Shown here: piece after piece, positions 40,989 through 54,866 of the stretch | How the letters are laid out: every line of letters begins with the position of its first letter | How positions within the stretch are numbered: the first letter of the stretch is position 1 | Assembly: GCF_004361735.1 (NCBI RefSeq) | Contig: NZ_SNVV01000003.1 | Span: 289,805 to 353,804 of the forward strand | Direction: 5' to 3' | Origin: Azoarcus indigens | GTDB lineage: Bacteria; Pseudomonadota; Gammaproteobacteria; Burkholderiales; Rhodocyclaceae | DNA: 64,000 bases | Position numbers and translations under genes: made by a program | Notes under the pieces: generated by a model | Database searches by the model: none | Told to the model about the DNA's origin: nothing | The model's input: the letters and a program-made list of their open reading frames with translations, nothing else

Positions 40989-41855
40989 TTACCAGGGCAT
41001 TTCGCCCTTGACCACCTTGGCGCCTATCTCCAGCGACAGGCTGGTGCCGAGCTGCGGGTAGGCAGCCTGCATGGCCTGCATGAGCTGGGCGCTGCCGGCG
41101 GATTCCTGCACTGCGGCGTCGAAACGCTTCAGGTAGTCGCGGGTGAAGCTCAGGTTGGCGGCGTCGATCGGCGTGCCGGCCTTCATGTGGCCGGGCACCA
41201 CCACCGCCGGCATCAGCGCGGCCATCTCGTCCAGCTGGGCGATCCAGGCGGCGCGCTCTTCCACCGTCTTGGTGTCGGCGGTCCACACATGCATGTTGCC
41301 GAACACCGCCACGTTGCCGACGACGGCGCGCAGCGCCGGCACCCACACATAGGGGCGGTGCGCCAGCAGGCCGGTGGTGCCGCGCACTTCCAGGGCTTCG
41401 CCGTCCACCGTCACCGTGTTGCCTTGCAGCAGGTCAGGCAGCACCGGCGACTGCGGCGCGTTCGCGCCCATCTTCGGCCCCCAGAAGCCGAGCTTGGCCT
41501 GCATCTTGGTCTGGATGCGGCTGCGCACCGCCGGGGTGGTCACCACCCGCGCATCCGGGAACAGCTGCTTGAGCACCTCGGCGCCGAAGTAGTAATCCGG
41601 GTCGGCGTTGCTGACCAGCACAGTGGTGAGCTTCTTGCCGCTGTCGAGCACGTTGGCGGCGATGCGGTAGGCATCGGCGCGGGTGAAGCCGGCATCCACC
41701 ACCACCGCTTCGGTGGGGCCGGAGATCAGCACCGAGTTGACGTTGAAGCTTTGCGCATCGGCGTTGTAAACCTTCAGGCTCAGAGCTTCGCCGGCGGCAG
41801 CGGCGGTGGCGGCCAGCGCGAGGCCGGCGGCGAACAGGGTGTGAAGCACTTTCAT
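40989..41855 (-). CDS. Vmh-type MBL-fold protein, periplasmic
   Basis: 288 residues. A signal peptide (KVLHTLFAAGLALAATAAAAG) is followed by a metallo-beta-lactamase fold: NVNSVLISGPTEAVVVDAGF, then TTVLVSNADPDYYFGAEVL, GNVAVFGNMHVWTADTK and AVVVPGHM. The usual HxHxDH zinc motif is replaced by SNADPDY, which lacks all three His, a feature I recall for the Vmh-type MBL group, so classical two-zinc hydrolysis is doubtful. It is divergent from a LysR regulator with a shared 119-base intergenic region, so that regulator probably controls it. GAGGAG precedes the ATG. Confidence 0.85.
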   Translation of the reverse strand: MKVLHTLFAAGLALAATAAAAGEALSLKVYNADAQSFNVNSVLISGPTEAVVVDAGFTRADAYRIAANVLDSGKKLTTVLVSNADPDYYFGAEVLKQLFPDARVVTTPAVRSRIQTKMQAKLGFWGPKMGANAPQSPVLPDLLQGNTVTVDGEALEVRGTTGLLAHRPYVWVPALRAVVGNVAVFGNMHVWTADTKTVEERAAWIAQLDEMAALMPAVVVPGHMKAGTPIDAANLSFTRDYLKRFDAAVQESAGSAQLMQAMQAAYPQLGTSLSLEIGAKVVKGEMPW

Positions 41856-41900
41856 GGCGACTCCTCTTTGATGGGATGAAACGATGCCGCCACTTTAGGT

Positions 41901-41917
41901 ATTGAAACGACGCCAAT
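41901..41917. promoter_or_regulatory. Candidate LysR-type operator between the MBL and LysR genes
   Basis: ATTGAAACGACGCCAAT is a 17-base interrupted palindrome (ATTG-N9-CAAT) that contains the T-N11-A core of LysR-family sites. It lies between the divergent starts at 41855 and 41975. A second small inverted repeat, CCCATCAGAATGGG, is at 41921-41934. Confidence 0.5.
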
Positions 41918-42876
41918 AAACCCATCAGAATGGGCTTGTTTGTTTCTTCAATCGACCAGGTTTCCCCTAAGGACATGGACAGACTGACCGCAATGCGCGT
42001 CTTCGCCGAGGTTGCCCGCAGCGGCAGCTTCACCGGCACCGCCAACCGCCTGGACATGTCCCGGGCGATGGTCACGCGCTATGTCGCCGAGATGGAGCAG
42101 TGGCTAGGGACGCGGCTGCTGCAGCGGACCACCCGCAGCGTGAAGCTGACCAACGCCGGCGAGCAATGCCTGCGGCGCTGCCTGCAGGTACTGTCCATCG
42201 TGCAGGAGGTGGAAGAGGACGCCTGTTCCACCGATGGCCAGTTGCGCGGCCAGCTGCGGCTGACCTCCAGCGTGTCCTTCGGCTATGCGCAGCTGGCGCC
42301 GGCATTGGGGGACTTCCTCGGCCTGCACCCGCAGCTGAAGGTGCATCTGGACGTGAGCGACGGCGCGCTCAACCTGGTCGAGGCCCGCATCGACCTCGCC
42401 ATCCGCATCAGCCATGAACCGGATGCCGGCCTCATCGCGCGGCCGCTGGCGGAATGCGCCTCGGTGCTGGTGGCGGCGCCGGCCTACCTGGAGGCCGCCG
42501 GCCGCCCCGGCCATCCGGACGAACTGCCCGGCCACCGCTGCCTGGGCTACACCAACTTCGGCCGCGACCAGTGGCGCTTCCATGCGGCGGATGGCGCCGA
42601 GCGGCTGGTGACGGTGCCGGTACGGCTCACCGCCAACGACGCTACGGTGCTGACCTCCGCCGCCCTCGCCGGGGCGGGCATCGCGCTGCAGCCGACCTAC
42701 TTGGTCGGCCCGCTGGTACGCGAGGGCAAGCTGGAGGTGGTGCTGCCGCAGTGGCGGCCGGCGGTGCTCACCGTGTATGCCATCTATCCCTCCCGCCGCC
42801 ACCTGCCGCCGGCGGTGCGCGCGCTGCTGGATTTCCTCGCCGCACGCTTCGCCGGCGAGCCGTGGCAGGCGGACTT

Positions 42877-46236
<3,360 letters not shown>

Positions 46237-46248
46237 GGCGCTCGGCCC

Positions 46249-48334
46249 TCAGAAGAAGTAGTCGAAGTCGCGCTCGCTGCGCAGCTTGCGGCGTACGCGG
46301 AAGATGTGGGCCGGCAGACGGGCGGGGTCCAGGCGGACGAAGTTGCGGGGTCCGTTCCACAGGTAGCGGGCGCCGGTGAGCAGGTCGTGCATCTGGTAGG
46401 AGGCGTCCGCCTCCATGCCCAGCGCCGGCAGATCCAGCGCCAGCCAGCCGTCATGGACGTGGTAGGGGTCGAGATTGACGACGACGATGATGAGGTTGCC
46501 GCCCTCGGCATCCTCCGCTCCGCCCTCCTCCTCCCCCTCCGTGCTCGCCGGCGCGTGCTTGGCGTAGGCCAGCATGTGCTCGTTGTCGATGTCGAGGAAG
46601 CGCAGCGAGGCGTTGCCGTGCAGCGCCGGGTTGGCGCGGCGGATGCGGTTCACCCGGGCGACCAACTCGCTCAGCCCGTCGCCGCGCTCCTGGCGCACCG
46701 CCTGCCAGTCGCGCAGCTGGTATTTCTCCGAATCGAGGTATTCCTCGCTGCCCGGCTCGCGCGGACGCTGTTCCATCAGTTCGAAGGCCGGGCCGTAGAT
46801 GCCGTAGGTGGCGGCCAGCGTGGCGGCCAGCACCAGGCGCACCGCAAAGGCGCCGCGGCCGCCGGTCTGCAGGTATTCCGGCAGGATGTCCGGCGTGTTG
46901 GGCCAGACGTTGGGGCGGAAGTAATCGTAGCCGGGGCCGTGGGCCAGTTCCTGGAAATAGGCGGTGAGCTCCGGCCGGGTGTTGCGCCAGGTGAAGTAGG
47001 TGTAGGACTGGTTGAAGCCCAGCTTGGCCAGCCGGTGCATGACCCGCGGCCGGGTGAAGGCTTCGGCGAGGAAGATGGTGTCGGGATGGTCGCGGCGGAT
47101 GGCGGAAATGGCCCATTCCCAGAAGGCGAAGGACTTGGTGTGCGGGTTATCCACCCGGAACACCCGCACGCCCTCGGCGATCCAGTGGCGAAAGATGCCG
47201 GCCAGGACCTGCCACATGGCGCGCCAGTCTTCGCTCTCGAAGTCGAAGGGGTAGATGTCCTGGTATTTCTTCGGCGGGTTCTCGGCGTACTGCACGCTGC
47301 CGTCAGGCCGGCGGCGGAACCACTCGGGGTGCTCGGCCACCCAGGGATGGTCGGGCGCGCACTGCAGGGCCACGTCCAGCGCCACTTCCATGCCGTGGCC
47401 GCGGGCGGCGGCGATGAGGCGGCGCAGATCTTCGGCGCTGCCGAGCTGGGGATGGATGGCGAGGTGGCCGCCTTCGCGCGCACCGATGGCCCAGGGGCTG
47501 CCGACATCGTCGGCACCGGCCGCCAGGGCGTTGTTCGGGCCCTTGCGGCGCTCGCGGCCTATAGGGTGGATGGGCGGCAGGTAGACGATGTCGAAGCCCA
47601 TCGCCGCCACCCGCGGCAGGTGGGCGATGCAGTCCGCCAGGGTGCCGTGCAACGGGGTGGTCAGCGAGCGGGGGAAGAACTCGTACCAGGCGCCGCAGCG
47701 GGCGCGCTCCCGGTCCACGTCCAGCGGCAGCGGCGCATGGGTGGCGGCGAAGCGGCGGTCCGGGTGGCGGGCGGCGAGTTCGGCATGGCCGGCGTCCAGC
47801 GCCAGGGCCTTCAGCTCGTCGATGTGGGCGGCGGCGCTGCTGTCGCGCAGGCGCCGCGCCCAGGCGGCGAGGCGCTGGCCATCGTCGCCGCCGGCGCGGG
47901 CCGCGGCGGCCTCCGCCAGTTCGGCGCCGACCAGCGCGGCGATGCGGATGTCTTCGGCATCGGTGCGGCGGACCAGTTCGTTGCGCCAGGACTGGAAGCC
48001 GTCCACCCAGGCGCACACGGTGTACCACCAGCGGCCCATCTCCGGCAGGCGGATGCTGGCGCGCCAGCGGTCGTTACCCAGCGGCCGCATCGGCACCGCA
48101 TGCCAGCGCCCGGTGCCCGCAGCGCCCAGGTCTGCGGCCCTGGGGAGAGTGTCGGCACCCTCGCCTTCCCGCCGCCAGCACAGCATGGCGACCACTGCGT
48201 CATGGCCGTCGGCGAAGCAGTCCGCCTCGACTACCAGTTCCTCTCCCACGCTGCGCTTGGCCGGGAAGCGCCCGCCATCCACCTGCGGCGTCACCGCCTC
48301 GACGACGGCCCGCACCCTGCCTTCATCCGGCAGC

Positions 48335-48354
<20 letters not shown>
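46249..48354 (-). CDS. glgE: Alpha-1,4-glucan:maltose-1-phosphate maltosyltransferase
   Basis: 701 residues of GH13 subfamily 3. An N-terminal beta-sandwich (to about 200) precedes the barrel: [36 protein letters not shown], and [16 protein letters not shown] with the nucleophile Asp near residue 400, then [13 protein letters not shown]. GlgE extends glucan chains with maltosyl units from maltose-1-phosphate. The start at ATG 48354 lies 20 bases inside the end of glgB, so the two are coupled. A short Glu/Gly-rich insert ([13 protein letters not shown]) near residue 620 looks like a disordered loop. Confidence 0.95.
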
Positions 48355-50256
<1,902 letters not shown>

Positions 50257-50260
<4 letters not shown>

Positions 50261-50688
50261 TGCGCTCTGCCCGCCGGACCGACACGGGAAGCGGCGAGGA
50301 CGTCCGCCCGGCTCGCCAGCAGCGCGCGGCGCTCATCCTCTATCTCCGCCTCGGTGCGTATCCCCAGCCGGCGCAGCAAGGGCAGCGGCGGACACCAACC
50401 CTGCAGCGCGTGCTGCAGCAGGAAGCCGCCCACCAGCGCCGGCACGACGAAGAAACGGCGGTCGGCAAAGGCGCCGAGCGCGCAGCCGGCCACCACCAGC
50501 GAGGCGGCGTTGGCCTCCAGCACGCGCTCGACGTCCCACTCGCGGTCGAGTTCGGCGAGCCGGCGGTCTATGCCCGGCAGGCCGCCGAGCGCGGCATTCT
50601 GCACCGAGGCGCGGGCCTGCTCGCGGATGTGCCGGTTCACATGGGTTGCGGTGTGCAGCGGTACGCGTTGCTGGGTGCTGGGCAGCAT
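50257..50688 (-). CDS. DUF2892 (YgaP transmembrane-like) protein
   Basis: 143 residues. The N-terminal 55 residues are polar ([19 protein letters not shown]). The DUF2892 part follows: [20 protein letters not shown], then a second helix in [21 protein letters not shown] and [20 protein letters not shown]. In YgaP this pair of helices anchors a rhodanese domain, which is absent here. A membrane protein of unknown job, sitting between egtD and glgB. GGAGA lies just before ATG 50688; its stop overlaps the glgB start. Confidence 0.8.
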
Positions 50689-50726
50689 GGGAATCTCCTT
50701 GTCGTTTGCTGGCGGCGGGCCGCGGC

Positions 50727-51686
50727 TCAGGCCGGCACCTCCAGCCAGTGCAGGCTGAAGCGGTGCTCGGGGTCCACCCGCGTCGCCCGCGGCAGGAAGC
50801 CGGCCTGGGCGGCCAGCGAGTGGAAGCCGAGCACCGAGTATTTGTAGGAATCCTCGGTGTGCAGGGTTTCGCCGGCGGCGAAGGAGATGGCCTGGCCGCA
50901 GACGTGCACCTGCTGCTGCACCAGCGAGACCAGGTGCATCTCCACCCGCCGCGCCACCGGTTGGTAGAAGGCGTAGTGGGCGAAGCGGTCGAGCAGGAAA
51001 TCCGCCTCCAGCTCGCGGTTGGCGCGCGCCAGCAGGTTGCGGTTGAAGGCGGCGGTGACGCCGGCGGCGTCGTTGTAGGCGGCATGCAGCAGCGCCGGGT
51101 CCTTCACCAGGTCCACGCCGATCAACAGGCCGCCGCCGCGCAGCAGTTCGGCCAGCCGGCGCAGGAAGGCGAGCGCTTCGTCCGGCGGAAAGTTGCCTAT
51201 CGTCGAGCCGGGAAAGAAGCCCACCCGGCGCTGGCCGCGTTGCGGCTCGAGGGCCAGCGGGCCGGTGTAGTCCGCCTCCACCGGCACCACCTTGAGGCGG
51301 GGGAAGGCGTGCCACACCGTGCCCGCCGCCGCGGCCACCGCATCCGGCGAGATGTCGATCGGCATGTAGAGCCGCGGCTGCTCCAGCGCGTCCAGCAGCA
51401 TGCTGGCCTTGCGGCCGGAGCCGGCGCCGAACTCGATCAGCTCCACGTCCGGCCCCATGTAGCGGGCGAACTCGGCCGCATGCTCCTTGAGCAAGGCCAT
51501 CTCGGTGCGGGTGGGGTAGTACTCCGGCAGCTCGCAGATACGCTCGAACAGGGCGGAGCCCTCGGCGTCGTACAGGAACTTGCAGGGCACCCGCTTGGGC
51601 TGGGCGTGCAGGCCGGCGAGCAGGGCGCCGGCGAAATCCTGCGTGGAGTCCTCGGCGGCGAAGGCCGCGGCTTCAAGGGCGTGCAT
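50727..51686 (-). CDS. egtD: L-histidine N-alpha-methyltransferase (EgtD-like)
   Basis: 319 residues. EgtD family features: CKFLYDAEGSALFERICELP at the N-terminus, YYPTRTEMALL, the SAM site LIEFGAGSGRKASMLLDAL, then FFPGSTIGNFPPDEALAFLR and GVDLVKDPALLHAAYND. The C-terminal third contains FLLDRFAHYAFYQPVARRVE and ENSYKYSV-like SYKYSVLGF. It trimethylates histidine to hercynine, the first step of ergothioneine synthesis. No egtB or egtE neighbour is in the window, so hercynine may be the end point or the rest lies elsewhere. Its 5' end overlaps the PRC-barrel gene by 14 bases. Confidence 0.9.
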   Translation of the reverse strand: MHALEAAAFAAEDSTQDFAGALLAGLHAQPKRVPCKFLYDAEGSALFERICELPEYYPTRTEMALLKEHAAEFARYMGPDVELIEFGAGSGRKASMLLDALEQPRLYMPIDISPDAVAAAAGTVWHAFPRLKVVPVEADYTGPLALEPQRGQRRVGFFPGSTIGNFPPDEALAFLRRLAELLRGGGLLIGVDLVKDPALLHAAYNDAAGVTAAFNRNLLARANRELEADFLLDRFAHYAFYQPVARRVEMHLVSLVQQQVHVCGQAISFAAGETLHTEDSYKYSVLGFHSLAAQAGFLPRATRVDPEHRFSLHWLEVPA

Positions 51687-52614
51687 TCTTCACCTCGCTG
51701 TCCCGCAGGTATCTATCCAGCTCGCGCTGATAGCGTTCGTCGTTGAAGTTGGGCCACTGATCGCGCGCGAAAGCATGGCGCATCGCCTCGTCGCTCAACG
51801 GCGCGCGCAGCACCGCGGCCTTGCCGCCGTGGGGAAAGACCAGGGACGACAGCGCCACTGGCACGAGCACCGGCCCACCCTCCGCAGGCTGGACTTCCAG
51901 CACCGCGCAGGCAACCCTGCCGTTGCCCAGGCCGACCACCAGGTCGGCCACCTTCGCAGCTTCCTTGCCCTCGCCATCCACCACCTCGCTGCCCATCAGC
52001 TCGCTGGCCCGCAGCAGCCGCAGCGTGGGGCCGGTCTGGGTAGCCTCGGCGGAGCCGAAGTAGCGGTCCACATTGCGCAGATAGGCGCTGGTTCCCCACT
52101 CCGGCCAGCGCTCCGGGCTGAAGCCGGGCGCCTGCTGCAGGCGTTCGCGCTCCACGTCCAGCGTCAGCTCGCCGACGGCGGAGGTCGGCCGCAGCATGCG
52201 TACCGGGTAGGCGTACAGTTTGTCGCCCAGACCCAGTACGCCGCCGAAGCTGAGCACCGCGTAGTGGGCGACCTGGTGGGTGGTATCCACCACCAGTTCC
52301 TCTACCTTGCCGAGATTCTCCCCGGCGGCGTTCTTCACCCTGCTGCCCAGCAGGGTCTGCGCGCGGGTGAGGTACTGCAGATCAGCACGCATCGCCGGGC
52401 CGCCCTCGCTGGCGCTGCCGCCGCTGCGCTCCATGCCGCCGCCCTGGGCCGCCGCGGCCGGCAGCGGCGCCGCCAGCGAAACCGAGAGCGACAGCACCAG
52501 CGCCGCCCGCATCCGCGCCAGGCCGCCGAAGCGGCGGCTGCGCCCGGTGCCGGCGGCGGCTATGCAGCGTGCAAGGACTACACGGCGATGTAATAAACGC
52601 CCGTTTCCACTCAT
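51673..52614 (-). CDS. Secreted protein with two PRC-barrel domains
   Basis: 313 residues. A signal-like segment (ARMRAALVLSLSVSLAAPLP) sits after about 30 positively charged residues. Two PRC-barrels follow: LGSRVKNAAGENLGKVEELV with HYAVLSFGGVLGLGDKLYAY, and LMGSEVVDGEGKEAAKVADL with CAVLEVQPAEGGPVLVPVAL. The last 40 residues are charged and helical (FNDERYQRELDRYLRDSE). Probably periplasmic and binding a partner or lipid. AGGA before ATG 52614. Overlaps both neighbours (ATGA with the upstream gene), so it belongs to the egtD-glg-treS transcript. Confidence 0.82.
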   Translation of the reverse strand: MSGNGRLLHRRVVLARCIAAAGTGRSRRFGGLARMRAALVLSLSVSLAAPLPAAAAQGGGMERSGGSASEGGPAMRADLQYLTRAQTLLGSRVKNAAGENLGKVEELVVDTTHQVAHYAVLSFGGVLGLGDKLYAYPVRMLRPTSAVGELTLDVERERLQQAPGFSPERWPEWGTSAYLRNVDRYFGSAEATQTGPTLRLLRASELMGSEVVDGEGKEAAKVADLVVGLGNGRVACAVLEVQPAEGGPVLVPVALSSLVFPHGGKAAVLRAPLSDEAMRHAFARDQWPNFNDERYQRELDRYLRDSEVKNARP

Positions 52615-52964
52615 GAGACTTCCTCTGCCTGGCGGGCAAGGCAGCAGGCGGTCAGCCGCCTGCCCCGCTTCAGATGCAGGCAGCGGGCGGCATCGCCGCA
52701 ACTCACCGCCATCGGCGCCGGGGCGCCGGGCAGATAGGCGGGCACCCCGCCGCAACCCAGGAAATGGGCTGCCGCCTCGGTGCCGCGGAACACCGTGATA
52801 CGGCCCTCGCCGTCATGCAGCAGACGCTCGTTCACCGATACGGCCACACACTCCCCACCATGCCCCCCCACCGGATGGACCCTCACCCTGCGCGCGGCCG
52901 GCACTCCCTGCGCGGCCGTACTCGCCAGCTCCAGCCAGGTGGCAACCTGTCCATTCGACGTCAT
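52611..52964 (-). CDS. Hypothetical protein heading the egtD-glg-treS run
   Basis: 117 residues, family not recognised. Visible features: RRVRVHPVGGHGGECVAVSV, NERLLHDGEGRITVFRGTEA and AAHFLGCGGVPAYL, with cysteines in VSCGDAARCLHLKRG and TACCLARQ. It appears to be a small mixed alpha/beta cytoplasmic protein without a signal. GGAGGAAC lies about 9 bases before ATG 52964. Its stop overlaps the PRC-barrel start, making it the first gene of the minus-strand run. Divergent from the family-9 glycosyltransferase, 155 bases away. Confidence 0.6.
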   Translation of the reverse strand: MTSNGQVATWLELASTAAQGVPAARRVRVHPVGGHGGECVAVSVNERLLHDGEGRITVFRGTEAAAHFLGCGGVPAYLPGAPAPMAVSCGDAARCLHLKRGRRLTACCLARQAEEVS

Positions 52965-53119
52965 CTTCTTGTTCCTCCGTCCGTTTGTCCTCGCGTCGAA
53001 AAATCGCCGGAGAACGGCGCCCGCAGCGGCGTGGCGCCTTCCCCTGGGGCGGTAGAGCAATCGGCGAGCCCGGCCTCCCGATTGCTAGCACCTGGGCAAG
53101 GTCCGACCCGGAGCCCGCC

Positions 53120-54160
53120 ATGAAGACTTCGCTGCTGCAGTACCGATGCCCGCGCAACATCCTCGTTTTCCGCGCCTTGCCGGTGGCCGGGATGCTGTGC
53201 GCCGTGCCGGCGCTGCGCGCGCTGCGGGCAGCCTGCCCGGAAGCACGCATCACCTTGGTCGGCCTGCCCTGGGCGCGCGACTTCACCCGGCGCTACCCGG
53301 GCTATGTGGACGACTTCGTCGCCTTCCCCGGCTTTCCCGGCTTGCCGGAGCAGACGCCGGACATCCCGGCCATCCCCGGCTTTCTCACCGAGCTGCAATC
53401 CCGCCGCTTCGACCTCGCCCTGCAGATGCACGACGAAAGCCCGCTCGCCAACGCGGTCGCCGCCCTGTTCGATGCCGGCGCCAATGCCGGCTTCCGCGCC
53501 GCCGGCGCCACCGGCAGCGAGACCGACGCCTTCCTTCCCTGGCCGGCCCAGGGCAGCGAGATACGCCGGCTGCTGGCGCTCACCGACTTCCTCGGCGCCC
53601 CGCGCCAGGGCGAGCGGCTGGAATTCCCGCTGCTGGCGGAGGACATGCAGGCCCTGGCCGACAGCGGCCAGGCGGACGATCTGCCGCCGGGCGGCTACAT
53701 CTGCCTGCATCCCAATGCCGGCGCTGCCGGGGAACGCTGGCCGCCCCAGGCCTTCGCCGCGGTGGGCGACGCCCTGCACGCCGCCACCGGCCTGCCGCTG
53801 GTGCTGACGGCCGCCGGCAGCGACGCCGGCCACGCCGTGCAACAGGCCCTGCACACACCGGCTCGCCACGGTCAGGCGCCGCTGACGCCGGGCACGCTCG
53901 CCGCCCAGCTCAGCGCCGCCCGGCTGGTGGTCAGCGACGACCAGGACATCGCCCAGCTCTGCGCCGCGCTGCATCGGCCCAGCGTCACCATCTTCCGGGC
54001 GACGGACATGGAACGCTGGGCACCGCTGGAGCGGGAACTGCACCCCAGCGTCTGGACCCCGCCCGGCTTCGCCGCCGACGAGGGCATCGCCGAAGTGCTG
54101 CGGCAGGCGGAAGCGCTGCTGGCCCGCGATCAGCCCGCGAGGCTGCGGGCACGGGCGTGA
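53120..54160 (+). CDS. Glycosyltransferase family 9 (heptosyltransferase-like)
   Basis: 346 residues with the two-domain GT-B layout of WaaC/WaaF relatives: RNILVFRALPVAGMLCAVPA at the start, ARITLVGLPWARDFTRRYPG, and in the second half YICLHPNAGAAGERWPPQAF. The sugar-nucleotide end reads VVSDDQDIAQLCAALHRPSV and TIFRATDMERWAP, where the usual Asp-Thr/Ser-Gly pattern is replaced by DDQDI, so donor binding may differ. It transfers a sugar in the cytoplasm to an envelope glycan or lipid. ATG 53120 with GGAG upstream is preferred over the in-frame ATG at 52985, which would overlap the divergent promoter. Confidence 0.85.
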   Translation: MKTSLLQYRCPRNILVFRALPVAGMLCAVPALRALRAACPEARITLVGLPWARDFTRRYPGYVDDFVAFPGFPGLPEQTPDIPAIPGFLTELQSRRFDLALQMHDESPLANAVAALFDAGANAGFRAAGATGSETDAFLPWPAQGSEIRRLLALTDFLGAPRQGERLEFPLLAEDMQALADSGQADDLPPGGYICLHPNAGAAGERWPPQAFAAVGDALHAATGLPLVLTAAGSDAGHAVQQALHTPARHGQAPLTPGTLAAQLSAARLVVSDDQDIAQLCAALHRPSVTIFRATDMERWAPLERELHPSVWTPPGFAADEGIAEVLRQAEALLARDQPARLRARA

Positions 54161-54326
54161 CGGGCGCCCCCACGCCCTGGAAGGGCCCCGAGCGCCGCCG
54201 GCAAAACCTACAGCCGCACCGCAACATTTACACCTCTCCGCCCGCCCTCCTCCCGCCGTGCCGCGGCGGCGCACCGGGAACGCGGCCTGCTGGGGAAGCG
54301 GGCACGCAAACGAACAGGAGACGGCC
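54161..54326. other. Intergenic gap, no feature seen
   Basis: About 165 bases between the glycosyltransferase and the acidic protein. AACATTTACACC at 54223-54234 is an AT-rich patch that could form part of a promoter, but no -35 partner is clear. Confidence 0.35.
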
Positions 54327-54845
54327 ATGGGAACCACATTGAATCCGCCGCTGGACCGCAAACCGGAAACCGGCAAGGGCCACGGCACCGGAGCCCTCGG
54401 CCCCAGCGACAGCTCGGACAGCGGCAGCGACATCGTCGGTGGCCCCGGCCTGGCGGGTGAGGCCAGCGGCCAGGACCTGGGGCTGGACAGCGGCCCCACC
54501 GGCGATCCGGGCAGCGACGACGCCCGCAATGCCGGCGCCGACGTGGGCGATGCCGGCCTGGACAGCGACACCGATGCCGCCGGCACTGGCGAACGCGCCG
54601 CCGCCGGCCGCGACGCGCCGGCGGAAACCGAGATCGACCTGGCACTGGACCATGGCAAGCCGCAGGACCTGGAACTGGAAGACGATGCCGGGACGGCCGC
54701 TGGCAACGAGACGCCAGAGCAGGCGCCAGACCAGGAAACGGCCGGGGCCAGCCGCCCCTCGCAGCAGGATCAGGATCGGAAGCAGATCTCAGGGCGCGAT
54801 AGCCAGCACAAGTCGCCGGACAGCCCGCCGGCCGCCAAGCGCTGA
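54327..54845 (+). CDS. Acidic, disordered Gly/Asp-rich protein
   Basis: 172 residues without hydrophobic segments and with few large hydrophobics. The N-terminus reads TLNPPLDRKPETGKGHGTGA, then a Gly/Asp/Ser repeat region (SDSSDSGSDIVGG, DAGLDSDTDAAGTGERAAAG), and a polar Gln-rich tail. This matches a conserved but unnamed betaproteobacterial protein type seen near periplasmic glucan genes; I know of no function. It is likely disordered in solution, as many desiccation- or osmotic-stress proteins are. AGGAG at 54316-54320 supports the ATG. Located just before opgG. Confidence 0.68.
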   Translation: MGTTLNPPLDRKPETGKGHGTGALGPSDSSDSGSDIVGGPGLAGEASGQDLGLDSGPTGDPGSDDARNAGADVGDAGLDSDTDAAGTGERAAAGRDAPAETEIDLALDHGKPQDLELEDDAGTAAGNETPEQAPDQETAGASRPSQQDQDRKQISGRDSQHKSPDSPPAAKR

Positions 54846-54866
54846 GTCCCCCGGACCCGGCAGCCG

